From Tubulanus polymorphus (taxonomy: Eukaryota > Nemertea > Palaeonemertea > Tubulaniformes > Tubulanidae), in NCBI RefSeq assembly GCF_964204645.1, contig NC_134025.1:28178001-28242000 (forward strand): a stretch of DNA of 64,000 bases. Direction: 5' to 3'. The translations under genes were made by a program, and so were the position numbers. The notes below the pieces were generated by a model. The model made no database searches, had not been told where the DNA came from, and saw nothing but the letters and a program-made list of their open reading frames with translations. Shown piece by piece: positions 40,900-55,800 of this stretch. The stretch's first letter is position 1, and every line of letters starts with the position of its first letter.

Positions 40900-43800
40900 A
40901 TGAGAATGCGAACTAACGGAGCTTGGTCACTTGTACTATTGGTGGCAGTTTACATATGCGTGTCTCGAACTTACGTACAAGCAGGTAAGAATGAATCGTT
41001 GTGTATTTTTGTTGTCTTGTGCTTATTTATCTATATTTCGTTGTTATTTTGCATAGATCTTGCTATTTACACGTACGTACATGTGTTACCGTATAAATTC
41101 TAAGGCCACCACCGCCATCACACCCCGGAGCAAAAATTGGGTTTATAAATCAATTTCACATAAGAAAATCATGTAAATTCATTTGATGCGCTCAATTCAA
41201 TTGTAGTCCCAGTAAGTAGTTAGGCAAGTATCGTAAAGTATCGGTCAATTCTAAATTCTAGAATTGCGCACGCCCGAGAATTGTAAATAGGATTAACAAT
41301 TGTCCAATGTAAACAAGACGTATAGGCTCCACCAGCTTCTGAGTCTAAAATTCATGCTGAATATTAATGAATTAGTATTTCGATGATTTCTCAAATGACC
41401 CCGTTCGCTTATAAGGGCAACTTATCCGTCCACGGTATCGAATGTGATTCTATTATGTAACGAAGACGAATAAAGAATCAGTAACACAATAAGAACAATA
41501 CATTTGCGTCAATTATATGTATTTATTCATTGATAAAATCAGAGAAACAAATAGACGATAACCCGTACCATAGCTCATAGACGTGGATCGCTTACTAGAT
41601 ATACCATGAATACCAATGAAGTATACATGATAATCATTTCATATGTATCCACTCCTGACGCCCAAAATATCCCTAATCTATAAATTGATTTACCTTCCAT
41701 TCTATATTTTTGTTTAAGCTTACTCTTAATATATATACATATATATATGTATATATATATATACATATATACATATATATATAAGTGCAGAGCTATCCCA
41801 GCAGGAAATGTCGCTAGTTTTTCTAACTTCTAATTGTGAGCAGGTAGTTCAAAGAACATCGAGATGATGTGCAACTGTTTCTAGTTTCCCTATAAAAAAT
41901 TGAATTAGTAATTCAATGGCGCATTGAAACACCAGCCAGCTCATCCATAATCTAAATGCACTGTGTCTCTCAAAAAGTGAGGCTATTTGCTGCGTTCTGC
42001 CTTAATAAGAATTCATGAGTGATCGTGTAGTCACACTGCCCGGTTGCAACCGAGGTGTTTTACCATCATCTTTTACGATATCAATAATTTACATGATGCG
42101 GCCACGACGTCTCAGTTGAGAAATAGGCTTAATATTCAAGAAAAGAAGTGAAATCTTAAAACCTATCGGGATTTGACTTGTAATGCCGTCTTTCGGTTCT
42201 GAACTTATTTTGTTTTAACTGGCCTTACCACTGTGATGTATGTGTCTAATATTCTATGTCTAATATTCCCAAAAAGCAATCGTTCCCTCAAATTGCGCGC
42301 TTGTTGTTGTATGTATACCTTGCGTATAAACTGTTTTTTTTGTTGAATGACTGTTCGAACTAATGATACGGGAGTCCTATACATCGAAAACACCGATGAC
42401 TGATTACAGGAAGATGTCAGGATTCCATTTACGCGCCAGTTAGATTGATAACTTACAAAACAATGGTCGCATGTTAGTTCATCTTTAGAGGTTTGATGTA
42501 TGAGAAAGGGAAGGGTGGGGGAGATTTCACCCCATATTTCGTGAATGGCACATATTGATGATGGTTCTTATGCTCTGCGTCACTAATATTTTGATCTGCG
42601 ACGACACCGGACTATTTTCTATCATGGCCTCGGGTATCAATAACATCTTTACATATAACATGTGTAATTCAAAACCTCATTATGACACTTAATTTCTGAT
42701 CTTTTATAAATAACTTATTTTCCGCTTGTTTGTTAAGTTAGGCGCACCTGAAACTGACAACTTAACGGCACAGTTCACCACCGCCCATATCATCAGTCGA
42801 TCTGATGAATACAGATTGGTTTGATGCCGAATAAACGTTAACGCTGTCCAGAATTACACCGGACTATGTTCGCCTTTGGCCGCGTTTAATGCCTAGCACA
42901 ATGTTTACTAATCAGTTTATAAATTCCCAACACGCACGAATCCTATAAACACGACAGAGTCTAAAATCAAAATTTACTGCTGTCGATGCTGATAGAGAAA
43001 GGATTTCTTTATTAATTGATGTCACTGATGACAAACAGTATTCCTTTACCTGTCAGGTATCCCAGAGATTGAGCTTATACTGTTCTGTACAGTGCGATTA
43101 TCATTGTCGATGTCACATTTTTTGGGTGAAGGATGTACTGATTAATTTTTCACAATAGACTATAAAAACGTTGCGTTGGGTTAAGAATCTATGTCACTAA
43201 AATGGCAGGAACTATATTCTCTTACACCTCAAAAGTAATTTTGTATTGATATAATCCCATAACGAAACGATGTCTCGTACGATATTTATGCTTAACCACC
43301 TGTGGATAGTTTACACGGTTGGTTAAAGGTGAAGGAATCATCTTATCATCAATAAATATATAATCCTATCTGAACGGACGTCACATCGCTTTTCGGAAGT
43401 ATTTCGTCGACGGTTTTTCTTTTCGTGATTTTGGTATGAATGTTATCATTCTGGGACAAATATATTTTTTTGGAGGAAATAGATTTATCGAGAAAAAGAA
43501 TGTTTTCGCTGTTTTTCTTTTTTACAAATGAATGCGAACTAGCGATGTCGTTACTTTTGATCGGTAATTTGATGCGATATAAATCATGTCAATTATGAAT
43601 GATCGTTTTTTTCTAAACCATGGTGCCTGTCAATATAGGCGTCACCTCTTGAAGTTCGATATGTTGCTGGATCCCCAAGGAATGCCTCCGTTAAATTTGA
43701 ATAAATTGATTGATGATAACAGAATTTTCCAAAGCGTTATAAGTTTGTGGTATGGTTTCCGCTTTCAAACGCCCGCAGAAAGAAACTCATCGATATTGGA

Positions 43801-46800
43801 AACCGGTAACCTACGAATGACAAATATTTCGATTTTGAAAGAGAAATCGTTAATTCTTTTTCAGTCTTTTTAATAAGACGACCCCGCCTATTAATACCAT
43901 TTCAAGCGAAAGATATACATCCTTAGTTTTCTGCTAAACGATGTTTTCTACATGTTTTTTTTATATATCTTATAACACTGTATGTATATCTTTCTATTTT
44001 GACAATTACAATTACAACTACAACTATTAAAACTACAATTGAAATTAGTCAATAGGTCAACAAAAAAATTACTTTTGCACAGAGTATAAAAAACAGGTTC
44101 ATGTACACGTTCATACATTTACGGATGAATGTATGTTGTGTTTTCTAGACGATGATATCCAATCGTTTATGAAATGAAAGGGCATGGATTGTCTGGGGAT
44201 TGTTTTCCAGTTTGAGATCAGTTTGAATAAGAAACTGCTCTTGTTGGAAATTAAAACGAAACCTGGTAAATACTCAGTTCGAGAAACACCGTTTATAGGA
44301 ACCCCTGAACGAGAAACAATTATACTGAGATTTTATTGGTTAGCTATTGTGGATAATTAACTTTGCTCTATTAAATACCAATCCATCATTCATTCATTCT
44401 AAGCTCGCGTTGATGATCAATTCACGGCCTGTTTATTTGATTTATTTCTTTTAGAGGGTTAATCCCTTGATTTGATGCTCTTTTAATAACTCGCTCGATT
44501 GTATGATACCCGGCAACCTTCGGGATCCCTCTCGATGTTTGAACTGTAACTGTGTCTAGAGACGAAAGTCCTTCCCGAGTAGCTTTCCATGTACGATAGT
44601 CATTTTCATTTTTATACACTGTAAATTTCAAAATAGATATAAACTTGAAATCTAATTCCTGTTTATAAAGAAGCCAGCCGCAGGCATGAAATCCAAATAT
44701 CACATCAAACTATGATAAACGACTTACGGTTATTTTGATATTATATAAAAACAGTTTGTTTTCTCATCAATACTACTCCAGGATATTGTAACAATCATTT
44801 ATAAACATTTTGAATTGAATTTGCAGTTGACTATGGTCACAAAGCCTTTTAATCTCAGATGATTACTATTACAAACCTATAGACAATATATACATATGTT
44901 TTTCGGCAGTTCTTATCCTTTATGTCTATTGTTTACCACTGTTTGGCCCTTGGGTATGGCGTTCTAGCGCCCTCATTTGAATACCAGGAATTTACGTTAT
45001 GGCCCGAATCAGCCACCATACTTAATAAACTCGATCAAGTTTTGATGTGTGCGCTCAGTTTTGAGGTAATTATCAGTTTCATTAACGTCGAAATTGATGA
45101 ACCGTCAACATTTAAGGCTGGCTTACGTCGACAAACAACGCGACGCCTACCGACTCCTACCGACGCAACTGAGAGCAACCGCGATCGCAGCCCAGCTTAG
45201 ATTCATGCGATCTGATAACTTTTTAGAACTGTCTCCCAATGAACTAATGAATGTATGAATGAGTGTGTTGTGACGTTTCTACACGATAAACTGGATCGTA
45301 AACCACTTTATGAAGACAGCGAACTTTGTTAGTTCGCGAGTTGTCGTTACTACGTGGCTTTCTCACCGTACTGTATTTGGTGCTGCCGAATCTGCGTGAA
45401 TACAGCGCTTTCAGCACGCTCGTAAAATGAGGATTCATTGAAATTCTGATTTCCAAGATCGAAATGGATGAGACGAACGATCTGTAACAAAGAGAATCAG
45501 ATATCTACTATTGAATTACTTCTGAGGTATTGATGACAAAATGGTTTGTCGTTACGAATAGCAAGTTTCTATTTACAGTTTCACTTCGAAAAAAAAACTG
45601 TTTGCGTCATCGAGGGGATCAGGGGATGATAGAAGGCTAATTGTAAACCCTTTTAGAAAGTATCGCCTTTAGTCAAAGTGTAACACGATCATCTCTTCAA
45701 AAGTCAATAGAACGGAGACATCTGAATAATTTTTTAATTCTTCCCACAGGTAGAAATCGAAGTAGTCATTACTTTTCGAGATCGATCAAATTGACGTGTA
45801 TTCCCTTTGAAGTAACCGCCGTTAAGTTCTCTAGCACTTGCGGCGTTTTCATAAAGTCCTTACCGTGGAAACTATTTAAAATAGAAATCAACATTATATA
45901 CAACGGTACTGAATTGTATGATGTTAAAATGACTACTTAATGTTTGATGGCTGATTCGGGCCAATTGTATATTCTTTTTCATCATCCTCTGCGACAACAA
46001 ATTTTAATGCGCAGAAATTAGTTTGTTTTGTGCTATTTCTTGGTTTTGTTTTGCGGGGTGGCAAAAGAAAAAGATTTTTTTCTTCGTACAATTGACCTTT
46101 AAATATTATTTTCAATACAATATTAATGGTAGAATACATTCTACTTGTATATTCTCAACTTAATGTAAGTTGTAAATATTATTTTCAATAAAATATTAAT
46201 GGTAGAATACATTCTACTTGCATATTCTCAACTTAATGTAAGTTGAGAAATATTAATTACAAATTCAATGTAATGTAAGTTTTTGACTGATTTGGATTTG
46301 AAAATTCGGTCGTCCTGTCAACAAGTTATTGGCTTTAGGCAATAACAGGTCTTCAATTTCACTTGTTAGGTATAGTGTTTATATGTTGTTTTGTTTATCG
46401 ATGGCATGATTGATACATTTTGAAACCAATCTCACACATTATGCTTATTGACGTTAAAGTCAATAAAAACATGGACTGGCTTTCTATGAAATCAAAATGG
46501 TGTTCATAGTTTGGTGTACGAACTTTAGGACATAATTTAAAAAAAGAATTATTATGTAATTCAGAAATCGATGACACTTTAGCTGAATCAGTTCATTCGG
46601 TACTCCAAAACCGTTTCAAACTCTGAAATGACGATCAATGTAAAATTACTTCATAGATCAGGTTTGTTGTGAAATGGATTTATTGCTTTGTACTTGGGTC
46701 TATTGCCGATGGAGATAGAAACTACTATTGGAATATATGCATTAAGATGTTTGAAAATTCCTTAGAAACCTTTCAAATGAAGCAATAAATTATTGGTTTA

Positions 46801-49800
46801 CAGCTATTTTATTCACCTCTCTGTAGTTGTTGGATAAATTTGTCCCTCAGAGCCAAAATGTCTCACATTGAAAGTCAGTTCTAACATTATGAACTATTTA
46901 CGTAAAAAGAAGGTTTGGATACACGCAGTTTGCTTTTGGTGGAAATAAGGAAGCTTAAATCTTATCAATAGTCAAACCAGTGCAGTTAACGATAACTGTT
47001 TCATTTGAGAGAAAACACACCTGGGAATTGGTAATATCAGTCATTTTACGTCTGATAGGTTTCGGTTTGGTAGCACACGCTGTAGTCACGACCGATGTTA
47101 TCATCGTGTCTCGGTTAACCGACAGACCACCGCTGAAAGCCTCATCCAACCAATAATTGGCTGAAAAGCTTGGCGTCAACAAGAATAAAAGAAAATCAAG
47201 TTAGCCCCGTATTTTGTTAACCTTTATTTGATGTGATGTAGCTTCAATACTGACACCTCTATAAGCGATTAATTCACGAGCAAAGATTCTCTCAGCGACA
47301 GTAATGTTATTAGTTAAGTCAATGAAACTATCCGTACAGATACTGACAAGGGACCAATCTATCAACTAATTCCATACTGTCCCCAATAGACAGTCAAATC
47401 ATGTTGCATTCGACTAATAAACACACGGCATATGCTCGAATTGGTCAGATTTCATGCGCATCAAAATCTTATATGTAAAAAAATACAGCAATTTAAAAAA
47501 GAGATAAACTTCACAGTTAGAGAGAACTTCAAAGTTATAAAATGTACCAAAATAATTCACAATCCTCTTTGTTTCGTGTGATTCTTTTACAATGACTTTC
47601 ATGATGTGATCTGCATTAGCTCAAGGGTTTGTCAGTTCTCTATTGTTCAGGTAACTTAAGCGCACGTTCGTATGTAGGTTCACGTTTATCGCCTACGATG
47701 CATATCGACTGCGCCGGTGGGGCATCCTTGGGATTTGATTAATTACGCATTATGGAATAGTATACAATTAATTAATCCGGTATCAAATTTTAATTCATTC
47801 CCACGTCCCTTTCCGGCGCGCAATCGTCGCACCTGAAATTTATCGTATCTCCAAGACATGCGTAGGTATGGTGTTTAGGCCTCTAGATTTTTTTCATCAA
47901 AAGTTAATCAATACTTTCTGGATTGTCTCATATATGCCGCGTGGTTTCTAACTATTCTGTGTTCGCGTTGTAATTTTCTTGCGCTGAACTTTGACGGATC
48001 ATTGACTTGTGTTTAGTTATATGCAGCGCCTCACTGTTTCTATTTGTTTGATATGAATCCCATTTGCGACGCCACTGCTACTCAATTATTCAAACGATTT
48101 CATTTGACAAAATAATTTCGCGACATAAAGAAGCCGGTAAAAACCTATTGATGAACGTAGATTTATTGGAAGCGTGAAGTCACGCGAGATTATGCGACTG
48201 TTCGCGAGAACATTGGCAGGTTCACGTGAAAAAAAAACAGTACCATTAAAACTCAAGACGAGTGTATCAAAGTGCAAAGCTGATTAATCAAAATACGGTT
48301 TATTATTTCAACATATAATACCAAAGCCATTACGGTATTGCTGTATGTGGGTGGATTCATTAGTATATCACAATCATCTGCTGAAAGTTGATCTGTAATG
48401 TAAATTCTTTCGTCGATCAGATGTAATGAATTATCTGATGTCCACACGAGGTTCAATAGCGTTCGGTCATTTTCGTCACTGTGGTTACCGGCAATGAATA
48501 TGACGAGAAAACTAACTTGAAAGGTCATTGACAGCTTGAAAAATAAAACGTTATCGACAATAACTGATTGAAATTATCAGGAATCATGTGGGAAACAGTG
48601 AATACATCTGTTCAAATTTGGATTAATATAGATTTATCAGCCGGGACATCTAGAAGTTATTGTTATAAACGGGTTTTGTATTCAACCCCGAATCGTATGA
48701 CGGGTTTGGTTTCTCTTGTATCTTTCATATAACGTACTTCTATTTTTTTTTCAAAATTTAACATGAGCAGTATTTTGAATACGCAAACCTCAATATTTGG
48801 TAAGTCATTCTCTTGATATGAGATGATGTGCTATATCTCGAGAGAACTGCCCGAGAGATTCGTCCCAGATTAGATTAATTAGATTGGGATATAAATGGAT
48901 TAAGACTCGTTAATCACGCCCCCTATATAGTATACTCACCGTCCTGTCTAAAACACTCGTTGCGGAAAATAATCGTTATGACTCACGTGTGTGATCTGAG
49001 AATGCGTTTGAAAATGAATATATCGTCCATCTTGATAGCTAGGTAGAAAGTATTCCACTTATGCGTGCATGTGTTAAGAAATGTTCACAGAAAGTTGCCT
49101 GGGGCGTGCCGCCGATATCCTGAACGGAAATATTGAGAGAATATTCAGTTCGTAGTCTTAGAGTCACGCAAAAAATCCAATTCATTCCCATGTAATTGAC
49201 ACTCCTCTGATAATATTGGACATTAACAGCGAGTAAATCGAAGCACTATAGTGTCATTTTTTTCCTGTGGCTTCCGTAAAATAAACAATTTTCCGCGAAT
49301 TTGGTTTTTTAATTTTTCGACCTCCCTTCGGCGGTGTTATATGTTTGCAGATTCTTCAACAACAATACGAGAGGGGAGAAGCTCGACAGATTGGAATATA
49401 AGGTATTTTCGGAGTGAAAATGTTTGATAGACAGGTTCAATTCTGCTCTTACAATCAGATATTCATGACCCTAATCATTAACATGATTCCCATAGAACAT
49501 ATTATGGATGACTCCGGCATAGGGAATTAACGAACCGAATGTAAGGAGCCCAAGAAAAAAACTGGAGCTCAGAGTAATGCCAATTAACAATTCTTTACAC
49601 AGAACACATATTTCTACAGTGACCGTATTTCACTCGCGGCCATATTTGAATATCAGATTCTGGCGCCCAGTCCAATTATCTCAGGTAGCATGAGCGTGGT
49701 CACTTCCTGCGCACAGTATCACAGTGTTTGTTTCCCATCAATGTTACTGTCTGCTACATTTCTCCGAACTAGTCCAAAATGCGTTACGTATTTTGTCTTC

Positions 49801-52800
49801 TTCGAGTTTTACGGATAGCTTCTATTCCATGTGCCTCCTCAAATAACATATACTTTACACCAATGCCCCGCGGTGTAATTTTCCGTTATAAACGGGTAGA
49901 GGTTTTTTTATACGTCAGATGATTATTGACTTCTATTTAATTCTATGATTTCTTCACCGAAAAACTACATTTACCATTTGTGAAATAAATACGTTAAATC
50001 AAATTCGTCAAATTAACCAAAAGAGGTAGGAGCGTCAGTGAAATTCATAGATCAATAGTTAAAATGCGACGTTATATAAAATTCCTTAAAGCAGAAAAGA
50101 ATTCTTCGTAGTAAGAGACCTAATGCTGATAATTCGGAACTGCGTATGACACGATATACCGATAAAACTGACTAATCCATTGATAGCTTGACCACTGGTT
50201 AGGTCGAGCTCATCAAAAACTAATCAAGTGTGTGTAGGTAGGTGAAATGGGTAATACATTCTCTTCCGTGTGACTTGGTACATACTTATTACTATCTTCG
50301 TCTTACAATCGTATACCAAATAAATCACGTCCAAGAGATTTCTATGCGTTATATGTCACCAATGCTCTGCAATCGCTACATCATATTTCCCGTATATTCC
50401 CCTGATCTGATACTATTCATCATAATTCAGAAAAGAATTACTCCTGTTTGATGATCTAGAAAAATAAACGCATTAACAAACAATTTATCGGCCGTACCAT
50501 GAACACCCCGGGCGGTTAGTCACGAGTAACAAATAAATTTTAAAAGAAAATGCAAAAAAATTGTATGGCTCTAAAAATTATTTCCAATCTTTTTTCTCTA
50601 TTTGGAACAACACTATTTAGCGCATCAAGATTCCAGTATTTGTATTGTGTTTATAAACCCAGCATTACCATTAAAATCCAGTCGCAATTACTTTGATATT
50701 AATGAAATCGACGGCCCAGAATACGAACCACGGTCGGAGTAAAAATCAGAAAAATTATACGGGCTCAATTACAACAAATTCGCGTTTTATTGGCAGTTAG
50801 ACTATTTACACAGCAGGGTTAGGGAATGGGGGGTAGAACTACGCTTCAGGGATGTGTAAATAGTTATTACACATACAGCTGAAAGACAGCGTGGTTTTGT
50901 TTTTAATGGTTGAGGGAACAATCCGTTATATTACCCACCAATACGCAATCTTATCAAACATTGCCTTAACCCGTAACGCGAACAGAACAAGACATTCTGC
51001 TTAGAAATTCATTTCTCGTATTCAGTAAAGAGGCGCCTTACGTAAAAAAAAAACAACCATGATCGTGTGTTTATTTAATACGTGATTATGAATGTAAAAC
51101 CTCTCTGGAACTTTTGACAACTGAAAAGACGGCAATTACGTGCACAGGAAATGTTCAATTCTAATTCTCAAAACATATCATTTGAAACAGAGAAGTTACC
51201 GGCGAAGAGAGGTGTAATTTTACATATGATATAGACTTGTTTGATATTCCCGTGAAAGTTATTACAATGAAACTTTATTCTAGCCTCGACATTTGTATAT
51301 TCTCGAGTTATAGATGCGAATCAATCCCAGAAAATGGCCCACTTCGCGCAATATATCAACATCTTTAACCTGTCATCAAGTCTTCATGTGCGCTCAGAAA
51401 CTTCGACTGCGAATCAAATAGTAATAATTCAAAATATTTTCATCTCGATGACAGGTTTGTCACCGTATGAACGGCTTTGGCAGTCATAATGTTTGATTCG
51501 AACGCTTAAATGAAATGATCATTTATCAAGTGAGAAAACCCTATTGATCATTAGTGCTTTCGTTTTTAATTACACCGTCGATCGATTGGGTTTGTATCGA
51601 TTAGACTCGCTTCACTGAAACAAGACGAGTTTTGCAGTCAATTTGCTGTAATACTTTGCGATGACGTATATACTACTTTGGACGGTAAAACGAAAAGTGA
51701 AATAGTGTTTAGTGTTTTCTGTCTCCACCGCGTAAATACATTTTCATTACCTGAAATATCCAGCGTTAATTAAGCCAACAATTTATTGGGCAATTACTAT
51801 AGAAAAATTTGATTTGGTTTTCTACATTCTCGGTTCGCTGTGGTACGGAATGTATTGTAATTACACCAGTGCGCAGACGGCTTACAGTCGGAATAGAAAA
51901 CCGCTGGTGAAACTCTCGGGGTAATTTATGATAGAATATCACGTCCGGCCGCGATAGATGCTGGAAAAATAATTGTATTAGGTTATTGTTTCTAGTTACC
52001 GATGAAATTGCAATGCGCTCCGTTTCTTTTCATGTCAACGGCGTTCAATGTCTTAAGGCGATAGCGACCGGGTTTAAAGCGGGGGGCCGTTTATACTACC
52101 TGCGCTTTATTCGGTCTCGGGTTCGATCCCACTGCTGCAGTCCGTTCTAAAGTAGATCAGGTTGGACGAAACTATTTTACAGTTTCTAGTCCTGAAAACC
52201 TTTTTTGAGGCGTGAGTTATCATATTTCACCGGTCCTTCGGTGGATTAGCACAACATTCAAACCGGGTGAATATCTGGTTTTCAGTTATGTCGAATTCAT
52301 TTCACAAATTTGCAACAATGCGACACGAAACTTATGATGAAAAAAACTGTGGCCATTTTTTGCCATAGTTAATTCAAAAATTCAAAGATGTCTTGCCGCC
52401 GAGTTTTCATTCTATGGTTATTTCATTGCAGCGCGTCTATCGCCATGCCGAGTTTCTGCGGTACTGTTTTCGATGAATTTAGATCTATTCATTTTCACTA
52501 TAATCATAGCGGAGGATAAACCAGCGCAAGATGCTCTTATTACTTTCCAGTCAGCGGCGGGTCGATCCTGAACTCCGCATTCAAGAGCGCGAAAAAGCAC
52601 CAGTGTTCCGTATATGCGACGTTCTCCATTTCATGTTCTATTATTGCTTCGAATCAAAGTATGAATTGATCAGTACCTGTCTCGGGAAATGGAATCAAGA
52701 TGACACGAGTAGTGACTCATGATTGAACCGTATCTTAAACTAAAGCGCTTTCAAGGGAAAATGATACCAATCATTTTTTCTCATTAGAGATCACTTCAAA

Positions 52801-55800
52801 CGTATCAAATGATCATTACTTTACTCAAGGTTTCTTCGCAGCTTTTCTTCATAATAATTTGTTTCTATTGATACCGGAAGTAATCGAGTAGTCACTGAGC
52901 ATAACTTCGAGATATCGGGTTATATAGAAATCGTTGAATAGAAAGATATCTATATCGACACCAGTTGCTCTGCGGTGATCTCAAATAATGACAAAACAAT
53001 GAGAAAATGTGGAAATCAATTAAACGTTAGTTGTGTATTTTCCGATAACTGCATTACGTCCATTTCTATCAACACGTAAAGACTGAGACAGACTGTTGGT
53101 TAGGGTTTGGTTTCTGGTGTAAAAAATTCAGTAGATTTGCGCATAATGACGAAATTGAGTATGTCGTCACTGAAAACTGCATGGTGTGACCGGCGTGGTA
53201 TTCATACCTTTAGCCAATCTTATTAGATATTTCAGGCGAATGTTTAAGACCAACCCTTAAGCGGCAGGATGGAGAAAGCATTTTGGGCGCTCGATCGATT
53301 TATATAAAATGTTTCATCAATAGGTTATCGATTAGTGACGAATGAAAGGCCGTGAGTAACAGTCAATTAATGGGGAAATGAGGCTTAACAGTTCTTACAT
53401 CTATATCAATAATATATAAAGATACCCTATGCATAAGATAAATAGACAAATCAATTTATTCTTATCCCTATAGCCAAAACACGCCGTGCCCATTGCTGGT
53501 TAGAAATAAATGACAGATTCTAATGGGGCTATTATATTGACGCCATGAAATTCATGATAAAGAAATGATGGTTGCTAAATACCAACTACTCACTTTACAG
53601 TAAAGAATTTGACTAGACTAAAATAATGAAAAACGAGGTCCAACCTACAATATTGTGAAATTTAACCTTGAAATTTAAAGGTTATACCTGTTCGTATATA
53701 GATCATGTTACATGAAATTGAAGGAATAAAATAACGTTTTCCACATATCAAATCATTCAGTCGAATGTATTCGCCGAGCAATTAAAGGACTGACGAACCA
53801 CAACTCTCATTAATGAGGCGTAAAAGGCCACTTCAAAACAACCACTGATGATGTGATTGATTCCCACGTTAATTGTTTCAATTTGTAGATTTTGAGAGCG
53901 ATTTCAAGGTTTTTTGTATACGTTATTTTCATGGTTGAAAAATGAAATTCATTCAAACTACATTATGACATTTTACGGCGTCTGAGAAAAGCTGAAAGAT
54001 TGCAACAAAATTAGAAAGCAATTGAGCGATAATGACGACAAATTAATCGTCAATCGTAAAGAGGATATCCTCATGGATAGGTTCGTACACACGTATTTCC
54101 ATGTGTTTTTTAAAGAGATCTAATTCTGATTTGTATTGATTCAGTATTAAGTATCAGACATTATACCACAAGGTGTGACTGTTATTATACACACATTAAA
54201 CCACTTATATCATATGCATTAGCAATATCTATTGAATCGAACCATTTCTGTTTTCGATTTCATATTTATAGATCTGTTTTCACCTGTGTCAGGCTTTTAA
54301 CACGTCAAAAGTCAAAAGCATAGTCATATTTTTACCCATCAATGAAAATAGCTCCGACTGCTTAATGTAAGATATATGTATATCATGTTTTTATGTAGCA
54401 AAGGCAACATCGATCCGACGGAAAATCGCTTTTTATTTGATCTGTTGATCGATTCAAATAATTGAAATCTAATTCGATGAATGACTTGTCAGATCATTAT
54501 ATATACATCATAGTTAAGTTCGCTAATGAACCTATATCAAACCTATATCTGATTATATTTCTATGTATGATTTCCATCATCACAGAGAAACGATTGTAGA
54601 TGTAATTGTTTTAGAAGTGGAAGGAATTGCTACGGCAAAATAGCCGGAAGAATATCCCGTTGGTCAAATATTAAGAGACAGATCCATGAAGAATTTGTAG
54701 CTTTCGGCTTAATAAGAGTTTAATATAGAACTGAATGGTTTGTGAATGTGTTCCTGGTGTGGGTGGTATAATTGCGTGGGTGGCTGCATTATCGATTGAT
54801 GCGTTCAATCACACATCACGAAGTACTAAATACCATCTATTACGCAGACGAGGAAGAAATCTCCAAATGAACACCATAAATTTTCAAATCGGAATAAACC
54901 AATAATGTTTTTGCCTGGAATGCCCCGCTATATACATATATCATATAATATGAAATCATCCTTTTTCCTGACTGGCGTTCGCCCTAAAATGAAAGAATAA
55001 GTAACGAGCATGATATAGAGTAACAAACATAATACATGGCGTATAAACTCTGTATCGCTTCCTGAACAGCCATTGATATATACTCGAAAAGCAAAGGTAA
55101 CTATTGTCCATTGCCTCTCGGCTGTAGCTAACTAATATGAATAATAGAAAATATCCTGTTACGTCTGCTTTGAGAAATGATAGCGTTCTATCAATCGTGA
55201 GAACTATCAATAAGAAGCTAGAGTTGCGGGTTTTTTGCCTCTGCATTTAGTGACTGTTACATCACGAAATACTAAACTCCATTTTCTCACCAGATTAGCA
55301 ATTTTATCCTTCCGGCAACAACAAAAACATGTAAAAAGCTACTCCGTCATTTCATCAAGGCGTATTATACCCAAGCATGAAAAATTTGCGATGATTCTAA
55401 GCAATTTTTATCTGATTACCGTTCGAATAATTTGGGATTGCCAAATCTTACGGGATTTCAATAACATTCTTTAGCCAATTCCTGGTAGTTGGAACAATTC
55501 AACACAGCCGCCGACTAAACTTTTTAAAACCATAAGCAGTGGGAATAGATGTGTATTGAATCACAAGTTTGATGTCACACGATACGAGTTTATTGTGAGT
55601 TTTTAGTTATTACCCGATGTTTACGCGAAGAAAACGTAGTCTGACTAAAGAAACGCAGATACGATGGAATATGAGTACGACTTTCGTTGTGCATGGTGTT
55701 ACATTTCATCCAACTCTAAATTTCCTCTTAAAATAACGCGTGATTTATAAATAAATATCACTTCCCTAAAACGCGTATCGCGAATTTGAATAAACACCTG

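Noticed and set aside
43586-43873. 95-residue ATG-initiated frame with WYGFRF
   Set aside because: No signal peptide and no dibasic sites around the motif. Splice phases do not fit the precursor's exon 1. Left as chance.
44922-45200. 92-codon plus-strand frame with an Arg/Thr-rich end
   Set aside because: Its C-terminal half is the GC-rich inverted-repeat element at 45112-45199.
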